From positions 1,054,001 through 1,118,000 of the forward strand of contig NZ_QJRY01000001.1 in the NCBI RefSeq assembly GCF_003205195.1: a DNA stretch of 64,000 bases, read 5' to 3'. This stretch comes from Peteryoungia wuzhouensis (lineage in GTDB: Bacteria; Pseudomonadota; Alphaproteobacteria; Rhizobiales; Rhizobiaceae). The translations under genes were made by a program, and so were the position numbers. The notes under the pieces were generated by a model. It did not search any database, was not told the DNA's origin, and saw nothing but the letters and a program-made list of their open reading frames with translations. Shown one piece after another: positions 38,645-47,340 of the stretch (positions within the stretch are counted from its first letter, which is position 1; the number at the start of each line of letters is the position of its first letter).

Positions 38645-38697
38645 GCCCCTCATTCGACCCTTCGGGCCACCTTCTCCCCGCAAGCGGGGAGAAGGAA
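38645..38697. repeat. rhizobial intergenic palindromic repeat (RIME-like)
   Basis: The stretch from CCCCTCATTCGACCCTTCGG to the end at 38697 contains a perfect 12-bp inverted repeat (CCTTCTCCCCGC/GCGGGGAGAAGG at 38670-38695, AA centre). I recognise this as the common intergenic palindrome of rhizobial genomes. It ends directly at the olsB stop codon and may double as its transcript-end hairpin. Confidence 0.75.
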
Positions 38698-39582
38698 TCA
38701 GCTGGCGCTGGCGAACCGGCCGGCGTCGGCGCCGTAATAGTTGACGTAGCGGCCGGAGATGCTGGAGATCGGCAGGATGATCAGCACGTCTGTCGTGTTG
38801 AAGGCCTGATCGACGACCGCGCCATTGCCGACCATGGCGCCGAGGCGGAGGTAACCCTTGATCAGCGGCGGCATGGAGAACAGTGCGCGGCGGGGGTTGA
38901 CCGCTTCCGAGGGCATCAAGTCCATTTCGCGGTAGAGATGGGGCAGTGCGTCGACGGCCCATTCGCCCTTGGCGACGGCATTCTGATGCAGGAAGGACAG
39001 CGCCAGCGCATGCTCTTCCGGCTGCACACCGGGGAAGGAGCCGCAGCCGAACATGGCGTCGATGCGGTGATGCAGCGCATAGGCCCAGCAACCCTGCCAG
39101 AGCAGTTCGACTGTGCGCTTGGTGCGGTATTGCGGCAGCACGCAGGAGCGGCCGAGCTCCATGAAGCGCTTGCCCGGATGGCGGGCGATCAGCGGGTTCA
39201 CGCCGAATTCGGAGCCGGAATAGAAACCGCCATGGGCGATCGCCACTTCGTGGCGCAGCAGGCGGTAAGTGCCGACGATCTGGTCTTCGGCGTCGCCATC
39301 GATCGAGCGATCGAGCACCAGGAGATGGTCACAGATGCTGTCCCAGCTGTCGATTTCACGGCCACGGCGGGCATCTTCAGCGGAGACCTGGGCCTTCATC
39401 TCGTCGACGAAGACGCGATAACGCACGGCCTGTGCCGCGTCGATCTCGCGTTCGGTGCGGGCGATGCGGGTTTCGAGATTGCCAATGCGGCCGAGCAGAT
39501 CGCGCGTGCCGGATACGGCCAGCGGCGGCGCCACGGGGGCAAGATCCGGCATCAATCCACGGTCGATCAGGTCCACGCTCAT
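38698..39582 (-). CDS. olsB: L-ornithine N-alpha-acyltransferase (OlsB-like)
   Basis: GNAT-fold enzyme of 294 residues that makes lyso-ornithine lipid from ornithine and 3-hydroxyacyl-ACP, the first step of ornithine-lipid synthesis. It shows the hemolysin-like/OlsB segments YRVFVDEMKAQ, DHLLVLDRS, IVGTYRLLRHEVA, FMELGRSCVLPQYRTKRTVELLWQG and MFGCGSFPGV. Length and N-terminus fit. Position between tme and lspA matches S. meliloti olsB as I recall. A rhizobial palindromic repeat adjoins its 3' end. It pairs with the OlsA-like gene at 22 kb. Confidence 0.88.
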   Translation of the reverse strand: MSVDLIDRGLMPDLAPVAPPLAVSGTRDLLGRIGNLETRIARTEREIDAAQAVRYRVFVDEMKAQVSAEDARRGREIDSWDSICDHLLVLDRSIDGDAEDQIVGTYRLLRHEVAIAHGGFYSGSEFGVNPLIARHPGKRFMELGRSCVLPQYRTKRTVELLWQGCWAYALHHRIDAMFGCGSFPGVQPEEHALALSFLHQNAVAKGEWAVDALPHLYREMDLMPSEAVNPRRALFSMPPLIKGYLRLGAMVGNGAVVDQAFNTTDVLIILPISSISGRYVNYYGADAGRFASAS

Positions 39583-39660
39583 CAGCTTCGTCCAGCGTTC
39601 AAGTCACGGGCGTTTAAACACTTTACTGCAACAGGAAAGTGACAAAATTGGGCATGCCCG

Positions 39661-40152
39661 TCAGTCGGCTTCCGGCTTGGGCTTCCGGTGCTGGATAATC
39701 TCGTCGATGACGATGCAAGCCGCGCCGAGCGTGATGAAACTGTCGGCCAGGTTGAAGACGGCGAAGGACCAGGTCTGCGTGTAGAACAGGATGTAATCCA
39801 CGACATAGCCATAGGTGAAGCGGTCGATCAGGTTTCCAAGGGCGCCGGCGATGATCATGGAAAAGCCGAGATGGGCCCAGTGCTGCTCAGGGCCGGTCTT
39901 GCGCCAGAGCCAGAGCACGAAGGCGACGATGACCAGGCGGAGCGCCACGATGAACCAGGCGTCGAGATGCGAGAGCATGGAGAAGGCGACGCCGAGATTG
40001 TGGGTGCGGTAAAGCGCCCAGAAGGGCAGAACCGGGATCAGCTCCTGCATGGGCAGATAGATCTCGACGGCATATTTGATCGCCTGATCGAGCAGCAGGG
40101 CGGCGATGATGAAGGCGATGACCGGCAGCGGCCGATTGAAGGCTGATAGCAT
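39661..40152 (-). CDS. lspA: lipoprotein signal peptidase (signal peptidase II)
   Basis: Inner-membrane aspartyl protease that removes signal peptides from prolipoproteins. It is 163 residues with four predicted membrane segments. The catalytic Asp motifs are [11 protein letters not shown] and [11 protein letters not shown]. The start is 3 bases from the stop codon of the upstream SpoU methyltransferase gene, so they are co-transcribed. It works in the same pathway as lnt at 15-16.6 kb. Confidence 0.96.
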   Translation of the reverse strand: MLSAFNRPLPVIAFIIAALLLDQAIKYAVEIYLPMQELIPVLPFWALYRTHNLGVAFSMLSHLDAWFIVALRLVIVAFVLWLWRKTGPEQHWAHLGFSMIIAGALGNLIDRFTYGYVVDYILFYTQTWSFAVFNLADSFITLGAACIVIDEIIQHRKPKPEAD

Positions 40153-40155
40153 CGG

Positions 40156-41016
40156 TCACTTGCCTCCGTCGAGCGCGAGCAGGTGGCGGCGGACTTCGAA
40201 GAGCATGACACCGGTGGCGACCGCCAGATTGAGGCTGTCGGCCATGCCGACCTGGGGAATGCGGGCGAGCTTATCGGCGGCCTCTGCCAGCTCATCCGGC
40301 AGACCTGATTGTTCGTTGCCCATCATCAGGATAACCGGCTTCGAACGGTAATCGATGGTGCGGTAATCGACGGCGCCGGCGAGATGGGTGGCGACGAGGC
40401 GTGCGTCGACGGATTTCTTCCATTTGAGGAAATCGGCCGGCGTCGTCTTCACCAGCGGCAAAGCGAACATCGAGCCCATGGTGGCGCGCACGGTTTCCAT
40501 GGAGAAGGGATCGGTGCAATCACCGACGAGGATGACGCCCGAGGCGCCGGTGGCGTCGGCGGTGCGGATGATCGTGCCGAGATTGCCGGGATCGCGGACG
40601 CGGTCCAGCGCGATCCAGGTTTCGGAGTCCTGTGGCCTGATATCCTTGAGAGCCGTCCAGCGCTGTTCGAAGACGGCGGCGACCATTTGCGGGTTTTCCC
40701 GCCGCGTGATCGAGGACATGACCTTTTCGCTGACTTCCAGCACCAGGCCGCCAGCAGCAACCGTGCGCGCGGCGACCTTTTCGACCAGCGGCTTGCCCTT
40801 GCCGGCCTTGGCATAGACGAGGGTGCGGATGGTCCAGCCGCGATCCAGCGCATCAATGACGAGCTTCAGGCCTTCGGCCAAAAAGGTGCGGCTTTCGTCG
40901 CGGCTCTTCTTCTGCGAGAGCGCCTTGATGTCCTTTATGATGGGATTGGCGAGGCTGGTGACTTCCTTGACCTGGCCGACGCGGCGCGGCCCCTCATGGC
41001 GATAGTCGTCGGTCAT
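40156..41016 (-). CDS. TrmH/SpoU-family RNA 2'-O-methyltransferase
   Basis: RNA ribose methyltransferase with a SPOUT knot, 286 residues. The N-terminal substrate-binding domain (LANPIIKDIKALSQKKSRDESRTFLAEG) is followed by the SAM-binding core: LDRVRDPGNLGTIIRTADATGA, then ILMMGNEQSGLP and LNLAVATGVMLFEVRR. The target (tRNA or 23S rRNA position) cannot be read from the sequence. Its start overlaps the stop codon of the upstream RlmI-like gene by 4 bases, and it is followed by lspA. Confidence 0.92.
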   Translation of the reverse strand: MTDDYRHEGPRRVGQVKEVTSLANPIIKDIKALSQKKSRDESRTFLAEGLKLVIDALDRGWTIRTLVYAKAGKGKPLVEKVAARTVAAGGLVLEVSEKVMSSITRRENPQMVAAVFEQRWTALKDIRPQDSETWIALDRVRDPGNLGTIIRTADATGASGVILVGDCTDPFSMETVRATMGSMFALPLVKTTPADFLKWKKSVDARLVATHLAGAVDYRTIDYRSKPVILMMGNEQSGLPDELAEAADKLARIPQVGMADSLNLAVATGVMLFEVRRHLLALDGGK

Positions 41017-42203
41017 TTCGGCACCCAGCGGCTGAAGAGAGAGGTGGAGAGCGCACGCCCCGGCGTCTTGCCGTCAAGGCCGGCCTCGCGGATGACGAGT
41101 TCGCCCGATTCGACTAGGCCGCCCTTGCCGCGCGTGGTTTCGCGCATCAGTTCGTGGATCGAGTAGAAGCTCGCGCGGATCGAATAGGCCGTCAGCACAA
41201 GACCGACGGCCTTGGGGGCCAGCAGTTCGCGGCAGACATCGAGCATCAGCGGCAGATGATCGAAGAGCTGCCAGACTTCGCCATTCGGACCACGGCCGAA
41301 TTTCGGCGGGTCGGTGAGGATGATGTCGTAGCGGTGGCCGCGGCGTTCCTCGCGCAGGATGAACTTCATCGCGTCCTCGCAGATCCAGCGGATCGGCGCC
41401 TTGTCGAGGCGGCTCAGAGACTGGTTCTCACGCGCCCAGCCGATCGCCTTCTTGGAGGCATCGACATGGGTGACTTCGGCGCCGGCGGCGGCCGCGACGA
41501 GCGAAGCAACGCCGGTGTAACCGAAGAGGTTGAGGACCTTCAGAGGCCGATCGGCGGCCTCGATCTTCTCTTTCATCCAGCTCCAGTGGGCGATCTGTTC
41601 GGGGAAGACGCCGACATGGCGAAACGCGGTGAAGCGACCGTGGAAATCGATGCCGAGCAAAGACAGCGGCCAGGTTTCGCCGAGCGCCTCGCGCTGGAAA
41701 CGCCAGCGGCCCATGCCGTCTTCGTCGGTGTCTCCGGTGAAGACCGCATCGGCCTTGTCCCAGACATGGGATGGCAACGCCTTCGGCCAGAGGGCCTGGG
41801 CTTCGGGCCGGACGATGCGATAGGGGCCGTATTGCTCGAGCTTTACCCCGTCACCGCTGTCGATCAGGTGGAAATCACCGGCGCCGGAGGATTCGAGGAT
41901 GAGGGGTACACGCTCAGACGGGCGGTCGCCGGTGCGGGCGGTGAGTGCACGGGCCGGTTCTGGTGCCGTATCAGCCGGGCTTGCGACCTTGCCGTCCTCT
42001 GCGGGGCTGCGACGCACGGGGCGAGAACTGCTGCGCTCCGGCTTGCCGGCCGCAGGCCCTGATGCCGGGCCTGTCGACGGCCGGTTGGGCTTGCCAGCGA
42101 AATCGCCGCCCTTCGGGGGACGCGGGCGGCCAGCATCGCCATTGGCTTTTGGCTTCGCTCCCGGGAATGGCTTGGCGCCGGGGCGACGTTCCTTGTTCTT
42201 CAC
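41013..42203 (-). CDS. class I SAM-dependent rRNA methyltransferase (RlmI/RlmK-like)
   Basis: Probable rRNA base methyltransferase of 396 residues. Residues 1-95 are Pro/Lys/Arg/Gly-rich and look disordered (KPFPGAKPKANG, SSSRPVRRSPAEDG). The catalytic core from about 100 has VLNLFGYTGVASLVAAAAGAEVTHVDASKKA (SAM site) and ILTDPPKFGRGP (catalytic DPPxF motif). Closest in type to RlmI/RlmL C-terminal domains. The long basic tail is unusual and could bind RNA; that is inference. It overlaps the SpoU gene by 4 bases. Confidence 0.88.
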   Translation of the reverse strand: MKNKERRPGAKPFPGAKPKANGDAGRPRPPKGGDFAGKPNRPSTGPASGPAAGKPERSSSRPVRRSPAEDGKVASPADTAPEPARALTARTGDRPSERVPLILESSGAGDFHLIDSGDGVKLEQYGPYRIVRPEAQALWPKALPSHVWDKADAVFTGDTDEDGMGRWRFQREALGETWPLSLLGIDFHGRFTAFRHVGVFPEQIAHWSWMKEKIEAADRPLKVLNLFGYTGVASLVAAAAGAEVTHVDASKKAIGWARENQSLSRLDKAPIRWICEDAMKFILREERRGHRYDIILTDPPKFGRGPNGEVWQLFDHLPLMLDVCRELLAPKAVGLVLTAYSIRASFYSIHELMRETTRGKGGLVESGELVIREAGLDGKTPGRALSTSLFSRWVPK

Positions 42204-42285
42204 GTCAATGATCCGTGGCTCGGTGCTAATCTCGGCCAGCCCTTAGCATTCCGGACAGGGCGCGGAAAGAAAATTTGCCGCGAGC

Positions 42286-42642
42286 TTATTTGGCGGCGAG
42301 TTGCGGGGCGGCCTGAGGCAGGGTTGCGCCGGCGATCTGCTCGGCGCGGGTTTTCTGGCGATCGGCTTCGGCCTGCCACTGCTGTGCCGCGCGCGACTGG
42401 CTGCGCGCCTTCTTGCGATGCTTGCCCTGGGAGAACCAAGTGACGACAGCACCGAGCAGCACGCCGAGCATGACCGCGAGAATGAGCAGGACGAAGAGCG
42501 GGGCAGAAACGGAGAGCGCCTGGTCGGCGGGATTGAAAGGATTGAGCGCGAGGCTCACGGCGTGGCGATTGGCAACGGCGAGAACGATCAGGAGGATCGC
42601 CAGCGGAAGAAGCACCACGAGGCTCACGATTTTCCGGACCAT
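42286..42642 (-). CDS. LapA-domain (DUF1049) membrane protein
   Basis: Small inner-membrane protein, 118 residues. There are two membrane helices (about 5-23 and 45-68) with a short periplasmic loop containing NRHAVSLALNPFNPA. A basic cytoplasmic coiled-coil tail (KHRKKARSQSRAAQQWQAEADRQ) follows. The LapA domain is linked to lipopolysaccharide assembly in E. coli, where LapA/LapB act on LpxC control. It sits next to ihfB on the same strand, the order common in alphaproteobacteria. Confidence 0.85.
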   Translation of the reverse strand: MVRKIVSLVVLLPLAILLIVLAVANRHAVSLALNPFNPADQALSVSAPLFVLLILAVMLGVLLGAVVTWFSQGKHRKKARSQSRAAQQWQAEADRQKTRAEQIAGATLPQAAPQLAAK

Positions 42643-42736
42643 CTTGCAACTCCCTGCAGTTCCGCTCTCGGGACCGAGCGGTATGTCACCACGGCCAAGG
42701 TAAGGCCAGGCGCCGAATTTTCAATGCGACACGATG

Positions 42737-43039
42737 TTATTCGTCGTCTTCGTCGCCCATGCCGGGGTTCAGGCGCTCGCGCAATTCCTTGCCGGTCTTG
42801 AAGAAGGGCACCCACTTTTCCTCGACGAAGACGGTTTCACCGGTGCGCGGATTGCGGCCGGAGCGCGAGGGGCGATTCTTGACCGAAAAAGCGCCGAAGC
42901 CACGCAGCTCGACACGATTGCCGGCGGCCAGCGCATCCGTGATCTCGTCGAGCACGGCGTTGACGATGTTTTCGACATCGCGATGATAGAGATGCGGATT
43001 ACGGGCCGCGACAATCTGCACCAATTCCGACTTGATCAC
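42737..43039 (-). CDS. ihfB: integration host factor subunit beta
   Basis: DNA-bending architectural protein, 100 residues, partner of IHF-alpha. It reads [22 protein letters not shown], then [26 protein letters not shown] (the DNA-clamping beta arms with the Pro) and [16 protein letters not shown]. The start is a GTG at 43039 with AGGGGG upstream; a longer ATG frame lacks family similarity. It has an acidic C-terminal tail. IHF is a standard cofactor at sigma-54 promoters, and rpoN lies 2.5 kb away. Confidence 0.94.
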   Translation of the reverse strand: MIKSELVQIVAARNPHLYHRDVENIVNAVLDEITDALAAGNRVELRGFGAFSVKNRPSRSGRNPRTGETVFVEEKWVPFFKTGKELRERLNPGMGDEDDE

Positions 43040-43361
43040 GCCGACCCCCTGCATTTTTCTGTTGTGACTTGAGCGGCGCCAACGTTGCCAAAGCGAAAAA
43101 GCCCAGTCAAGGAACAACTTAACCATAAAGCGACCGCCTTGCGAAGCCAATGACCAATGTCACAATCATTTGGAAGGGTCTTGGCCTCACTTTCTCCGCA
43201 TGACAGTCGCAAGACACGGTCAAGCTCGCCTTGCTCTTGTAGCTGACGGCCGACAATCCATATGGGCCATATTGGCAAGCGCCAAGAGACATGCGAAACG
43301 ACGAATTGCTGCGGGCCGATCGACGGATAAGGTCGCCCGCCATCAGATTGGATTCCGACAC
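43040..43361. other. intergenic region between divergent ihfB and lptC
   Basis: 322 bases without a supported gene. Open frames crossing it show no family similarity. A CTTGACT (-35-like, minus strand, at 43105-43111) could belong to an ihfB promoter, but no good -10 was found at the right spacing. No repeats or terminators were seen. The lptC reading frame stays open back to 43170, so a longer LptC cannot be fully excluded. Confidence 0.4.
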
Positions 43362-44045
43362 ATGCTGCAAACACCCTCCGATATCGGGCAGACGAAGGGG
43401 ATCGCCTCAGACGCGGCAGCCTATCGCCGCGCGGTGGGCCATTCGGCGCGCGTGCGGCGTCTGCGCGTGCTTTTGCCGGTCGGCGCGCTCGTCGTGTCGC
43501 TGATCTTCATCGGCGTTTCGGCCGTGCGCAGCATGATGCCTGAAGAGCTGCAGATCGAATCGGCGAAGATCGAGAACGGCAAGATCGTGATGGAGAAGCC
43601 GGCGATCGCGGGCCGCAATTCCGAAGGGGTCAACTATTCCATGCGGGCCGATCGCGCCCTGCAGGACGTCAAGAACCCCAATCTCATTACACTTGAAACC
43701 ATCACTGCGGCAGTTCCGGTCAGCGACAATGTGGTGGCCCGAATCGTGGCCCAGGGCGGGCTGTTCGATCGCGGCGCCAATTTCCTCGACCTGGACAAGC
43801 CCTTCACCCTCAATCTGTCCAGTGGAATCGACGCGCAGTTCAATTCGGCGCGGCTCAATATTGCGGGTGGCTCGATGGAGACGAAAGACCCTGTCGCCAT
43901 TCAAACCAAGGGCGCCTCGATTGTTGCGAACTCCCTCAATATGAAGGATAAGGGTCGAACAATGATATTTTCCGGGGATGTCAGGCTGAACCTCGAGCCT
44001 TCGTCCCTGCGCAGCAATCGGTCAATGGAAACGATCCAGCCATGA
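43362..44045 (+). CDS. lptC: LPS export ABC transporter periplasmic protein LptC
   Basis: Single-pass inner-membrane protein that passes LPS from LptB2FG to LptA. It is 227 residues with a cytoplasmic N-terminus, one membrane helix (about 34-55: LRVLLPVGALVVSLIFIGVS) and a periplasmic beta-jellyroll with repeats such as EGVNYSMRADRALQD and FSGDVRLNL. The start at 43362 has a GGAT about 9 bases upstream; support is moderate. The stop codon overlaps the lptA start (ATGA), so they are coupled. Confidence 0.88.
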   Translation: MLQTPSDIGQTKGIASDAAAYRRAVGHSARVRRLRVLLPVGALVVSLIFIGVSAVRSMMPEELQIESAKIENGKIVMEKPAIAGRNSEGVNYSMRADRALQDVKNPNLITLETITAAVPVSDNVVARIVAQGGLFDRGANFLDLDKPFTLNLSSGIDAQFNSARLNIAGGSMETKDPVAIQTKGASIVANSLNMKDKGRTMIFSGDVRLNLEPSSLRSNRSMETIQP

Positions 44046-44596
44046 AACAACGCCGCCTTTCCTCGCTCATGATCGCTGGTCTCGTCGTAACGACGGGTTG
44101 CGCCGCCTTTGCCGGTTCGGCAGCGCTGGCGCAGACGAAAACCAGCCAGATGGCTGGGATGAAGCTGTCGAACGACCAGCCGATCCAGATCGAAAGCGAT
44201 GCGCTGGAGATCCGGGAGCAGGAAAAGAAGGCTTTCTTCACCGGCAACGTCAAGGTCGTGCAGGGCACGACCACGCTGCAGGCGGGCGCCATGACGGTTC
44301 TTTATCGCGGCGAAGGCACCACCGTCACGCAGGGCAATGCGGACATCGAAAAGATCGATGTGACGGACAAGGTCTTCCTGCAGTCGGAGACGCAGCAGGC
44401 GACGGCCGACAAGGGTTACTTCGACATGTCGAAGCAGGTTTTCGTCCTTGAGGGCGACAAGGTGGTGTTGTCGGAAGGCCAGAATGTCTTCGTCGGCTGC
44501 AAGCTGACGGTCCATATGGAAACAGGACAGGCCAAACTCGACAGTTGCGGGCGTCGCGTGCAGATCCAGCTCGACCCCAAATCGCAGAAGCAATAA
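44042..44596 (+). CDS. lptA: LPS transport periplasmic protein LptA
   Basis: Periplasmic bridge protein of 184 residues in LPS export. The signal peptide is about residues 1-30 (hydrophobic core LMIAGLVVTTGCAAFAGSAALAQ). The OstA-like domain has DQPIQIESDALEIREQEKKAFFTGNVKVVQG, TLQAGAMTVLY and TADKGYFDMSKQVFVLEGDKVVLS. Its start overlaps lptC and the lptB gene begins about 17 bases later, so lptCAB form an operon leading into rpoN. Confidence 0.92.
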   Translation: MKQRRLSSLMIAGLVVTTGCAAFAGSAALAQTKTSQMAGMKLSNDQPIQIESDALEIREQEKKAFFTGNVKVVQGTTTLQAGAMTVLYRGEGTTVTQGNADIEKIDVTDKVFLQSETQQATADKGYFDMSKQVFVLEGDKVVLSEGQNVFVGCKLTVHMETGQAKLDSCGRRVQIQLDPKSQKQ

Positions 44597-44613
44597 CGGA
44601 TCGGCTCGTGCAA

Positions 44614-45414
44614 ATGCCCTTTTTCTCCAAGACCAAGCAGGCCGGCGCGGCAGCTGCACCGGCGGGCTTGCCCGGCGACAAGGCGCGCTACGAAGGCACG
44701 CTGATCGCGCATGGCCTGACCAAGGCCTATAATTCCCGCCGTGTCGTCAACGGCGCTTCGCTGGTCGTGCGGCGGGGCGAAGCCGTCGGCCTGCTCGGCC
44801 CGAACGGTGCGGGCAAGACCACGTGCTTCTACATGATTACCGGCCTCGTGCCTGTGGATGCCGGCACGATCTCGATCAACGGCAACGACGTCACGTCCAT
44901 GCCGATGTATCGCCGCGCGCGGCTGGGCGTCGGCTACCTGCCGCAGGAAGCCTCGATCTTTCGGGGCTTGAGCGTGGAAGACAATATCCGCGCCGTGCTG
45001 GAAGTGCATGTTTCGGACAAAAAGAAGCGCGAGGCGAAGCTCGACGAACTGCTGCACGAATTTCATATCGAAAAGCTGCGCAAGTCGCCGTCGGTCGCGC
45101 TGTCGGGCGGTGAGCGCCGACGCTTGGAAATTGCGCGCGCACTCGCGACCGACCCGACCTTCATGCTGCTCGACGAACCCTTTGCGGGTGTCGATCCGAT
45201 CTCGGTGTCGGATATCCAGAACCTCGTCCGCCACTTGACCGCACGCGGCATCGGCGTTCTGATCACCGACCATAACGTGCGGGAAACACTCGGACTCATC
45301 GACCGGGCCTATATCATCCATGCCGGCGAAGTCTTGACCCACGGCCGGGCCAACGACGTCGTCAACAATGCGGATGTCCGCCGTTTGTATCTGGGTGACA
45401 AGTTCAGCCTGTGA
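44614..45414 (+). CDS. lptB: LPS export ABC transporter ATP-binding protein LptB
   Basis: Cytoplasmic ATPase driving LPS extraction from the inner membrane, 266 residues. It has Walker A GPNGAGKTTCFY, the Q-loop GYLPQEASIFRGLSVEDNI, the ABC signature LSGGERRRLEIARAL, Walker B LLDEPFAGVD and the switch His in ITDHNVRETL. The N-terminal 25 residues are an Ala/Gly-rich extension. The ATG at 44614 is chosen; a GTG two codons upstream (44608) has slightly better Shine-Dalgarno spacing and is equally possible. It is followed by rpoN. Confidence 0.96.
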   Translation: MPFFSKTKQAGAAAAPAGLPGDKARYEGTLIAHGLTKAYNSRRVVNGASLVVRRGEAVGLLGPNGAGKTTCFYMITGLVPVDAGTISINGNDVTSMPMYRRARLGVGYLPQEASIFRGLSVEDNIRAVLEVHVSDKKKREAKLDELLHEFHIEKLRKSPSVALSGGERRRLEIARALATDPTFMLLDEPFAGVDPISVSDIQNLVRHLTARGIGVLITDHNVRETLGLIDRAYIIHAGEVLTHGRANDVVNNADVRRLYLGDKFSL

Positions 45415-45503
45415 TCGGGACAATAAAAGCCCGCCGCCATCTCCCTGCGGCTTGACCAAACCAAAATAAAAAGCAATTTTTGGGCCAATTGGAATTCACC
45501 CGT

Positions 45504-45520
45504 CAGAACCTGTGGTTCTG
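45504..45520 (+). promoter_or_regulatory. short hairpin in the rpoN leader
   Basis: CAGAACC/GGTTCTG with a TGT loop gives a perfect 7-bp stem ending 31 bases before the rpoN ATG. It is followed by a G-rich run that contains the likely ribosome-binding sequence GGGGAG. Whether it acts as terminator for lptB or as a leader structure is not clear. Confidence 0.3.
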
Positions 45521-45551
45521 CGGGGGGATGCAGGGGAGTTAAGCGTCCGCC

Positions 45552-47117
45552 ATGGCCTTATCCGCGAATCTGTTCCTGAAACAGAGCCAATCGCTGGTGA
45601 TGACACCGCAGTTGATGCAGTCGATCCAACTGCTGCAGATGACTCACTTCGAACTCATGCAATTCATCGCGCAGGAAGTGGAACGCAATCCACTGCTCGA
45701 ATTGAATGCAGATGACGGAGATTTGGGCGGGGAATCGGCCGACACTTCCGACCTCCATGGCGGCGGCGCCAATGCCGGACAATCCACCGATGACACGGCC
45801 GGAAGCCCCTCGCTCGACAGCGACTGGTATGAAGGCAGCGGCAGCGAACGCCTCAACGACCGGCTCGACACCAATTTCGACACGGCCTTTGCCGACGAAG
45901 GCTCCAGCGTGCGACCAGACGCGCCGGAACTGCTGGGACAATGGAAATCCATGCCGGGCCATGCCGGCGAAACCGGTGAGGGCGTCGATCTCGACGATTT
46001 CGTGGCCGGACAGGTCAGCCTGCGCGACCATCTCAACCAACAGATCCCTTTCGCTCTGCCCGCGCCCGCCGATCAGCTGATCGCCGCAATCATGGTCGAC
46101 CATCTCGACGAATGCGGTTATCTGCGGCTCGATCTCGACGAACTTGCGGATCGCCTCGGCCGCGCGCGCGACCAGATCGAAGCCGTCCTGCAGACCCTGC
46201 AAACTCTGGAACCATCCGGCGTTTTCGCCCGCTCGCTCAGCGAATGCCTGGCGATCCAGCTGCGTCAGCGCGACCGGTATGATCCGGCGATGGCCATGCT
46301 GATCGACAATCTGGAACTGCTCGCGAAGCGGGATTTTGCCACGCTGAAGCGGCTCTGCGCCGTCGACGAGGAAGACCTGCTCGACATGCTGGCGGAGATC
46401 CGCAAGCTCAATCCGAAGCCGGGCGGCAGCTTCGAGCACACGCTGTCGGAATCCGTGACACCTGATGTGGTGGTGCGCTCGGACAACAATGGCGGCTGGC
46501 AGGTGGAGCTCAATCCCGACGCCCTGCCCCGGGTTCTGGTCAATCACAGCTATATGGTGGCCGTCGGCCGGCAGGGCGGGGCGAAGGACAGCCCCGACCA
46601 GGCCTTCATGTCGGAGTGCATGCAGAATGCCAACTGGCTGACGCGAAGCCTCGACCAGAGAGCCCGGACGATCAGCCGGGTGGCGGCCGAGATCGTGCGC
46701 CAGCAATCGGCCTTCCTCGACCACGGCGTCGATCACCTGCGGCCGCTGAACCTGAAAACGGTGGCAGACGCGATCAAGATGCACGAATCCACCGTCAGTC
46801 GCGTGACCACCAACAAATACATGATGACGCCGCGCGGGCTGTTCGAACTCAAATATTTCTTCACGGTGTCGATCGCCTCTGCGGAGGGCGGCGACAGCCA
46901 TTCAGCCGAGGCAGTTCGTCACAGGATCCGGGCGTTGATCGAGAAGGAAAGTCCCGAGGCCGTGTTGTCGGATGACGACATCGTCGACACGCTGAAGGCG
47001 GGTGGTGTCGAGCTGGCACGACGGACCGTGGCCAAATATCGCGAGTCGATGAACATCCCCTCGTCCGTGCAGAGACGCCGGGAAAAGCGGGCGATGGCGA
47101 AGATTTCGGCTCATTGA
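45552..47117 (+). CDS. rpoN: RNA polymerase sigma-54 factor
   Basis: Alternative sigma factor for nitrogen, dicarboxylate and other activator-dependent promoters. It is 521 residues. The N-terminal Gln-rich activator-interacting region is SQSLVMTPQLMQSIQLLQM, followed by an acidic linker. The core-binding domain then leads to the HTH region. The RpoN box ARRTVAKYRE (489-498) is intact. The start has a GGGGAG 13 bases upstream, a long spacing. It follows lptB and precedes hpf-ptsN, the standard rpoN neighbourhood. Confidence 0.97.
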   Translation: MALSANLFLKQSQSLVMTPQLMQSIQLLQMTHFELMQFIAQEVERNPLLELNADDGDLGGESADTSDLHGGGANAGQSTDDTAGSPSLDSDWYEGSGSERLNDRLDTNFDTAFADEGSSVRPDAPELLGQWKSMPGHAGETGEGVDLDDFVAGQVSLRDHLNQQIPFALPAPADQLIAAIMVDHLDECGYLRLDLDELADRLGRARDQIEAVLQTLQTLEPSGVFARSLSECLAIQLRQRDRYDPAMAMLIDNLELLAKRDFATLKRLCAVDEEDLLDMLAEIRKLNPKPGGSFEHTLSESVTPDVVVRSDNNGGWQVELNPDALPRVLVNHSYMVAVGRQGGAKDSPDQAFMSECMQNANWLTRSLDQRARTISRVAAEIVRQQSAFLDHGVDHLRPLNLKTVADAIKMHESTVSRVTTNKYMMTPRGLFELKYFFTVSIASAEGGDSHSAEAVRHRIRALIEKESPEAVLSDDDIVDTLKAGGVELARRTVAKYRESMNIPSSVQRRREKRAMAKISAH

Positions 47118-47150
47118 CGGTCGCCCGAAATTCCGAAAATTAACCGGTCA

Positions 47151-47179
47151 TTGACTTTTGAAAGGATGGCGGCTAGAAG
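47151..47179 (+). promoter_or_regulatory. candidate sigma-70-type promoter for hpf
   Basis: TTGACT (47151-47156) and TAGAAG (47174-47179) are separated by exactly 17 bases, about 160 bases upstream of the hpf ATG. They match the alphaproteobacterial housekeeping pattern reasonably well. Prediction by eye only. Confidence 0.4.
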
Positions 47180-47340
47180 CGCGCCGCAATCGACAGCGCA
47201 CACTGTTGGCCCCGGAGACAATTGGCCGGATCACGCCCGACAAACGAAGGTACAGACTGCCCGCCCCTCTCGAAAAGCTTGGACGCGGGCGTCGCTTGGC
47301 GTAAAATGGGCACGTAACCAATCATAAGAAGGGAAACTCC

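Noticed and set aside
43170..43361. Longer LptC beginning at 43170
   Set aside because: It would add 64 residues with no LptC similarity; the membrane helix sits properly near the N-terminus when starting at 43362.
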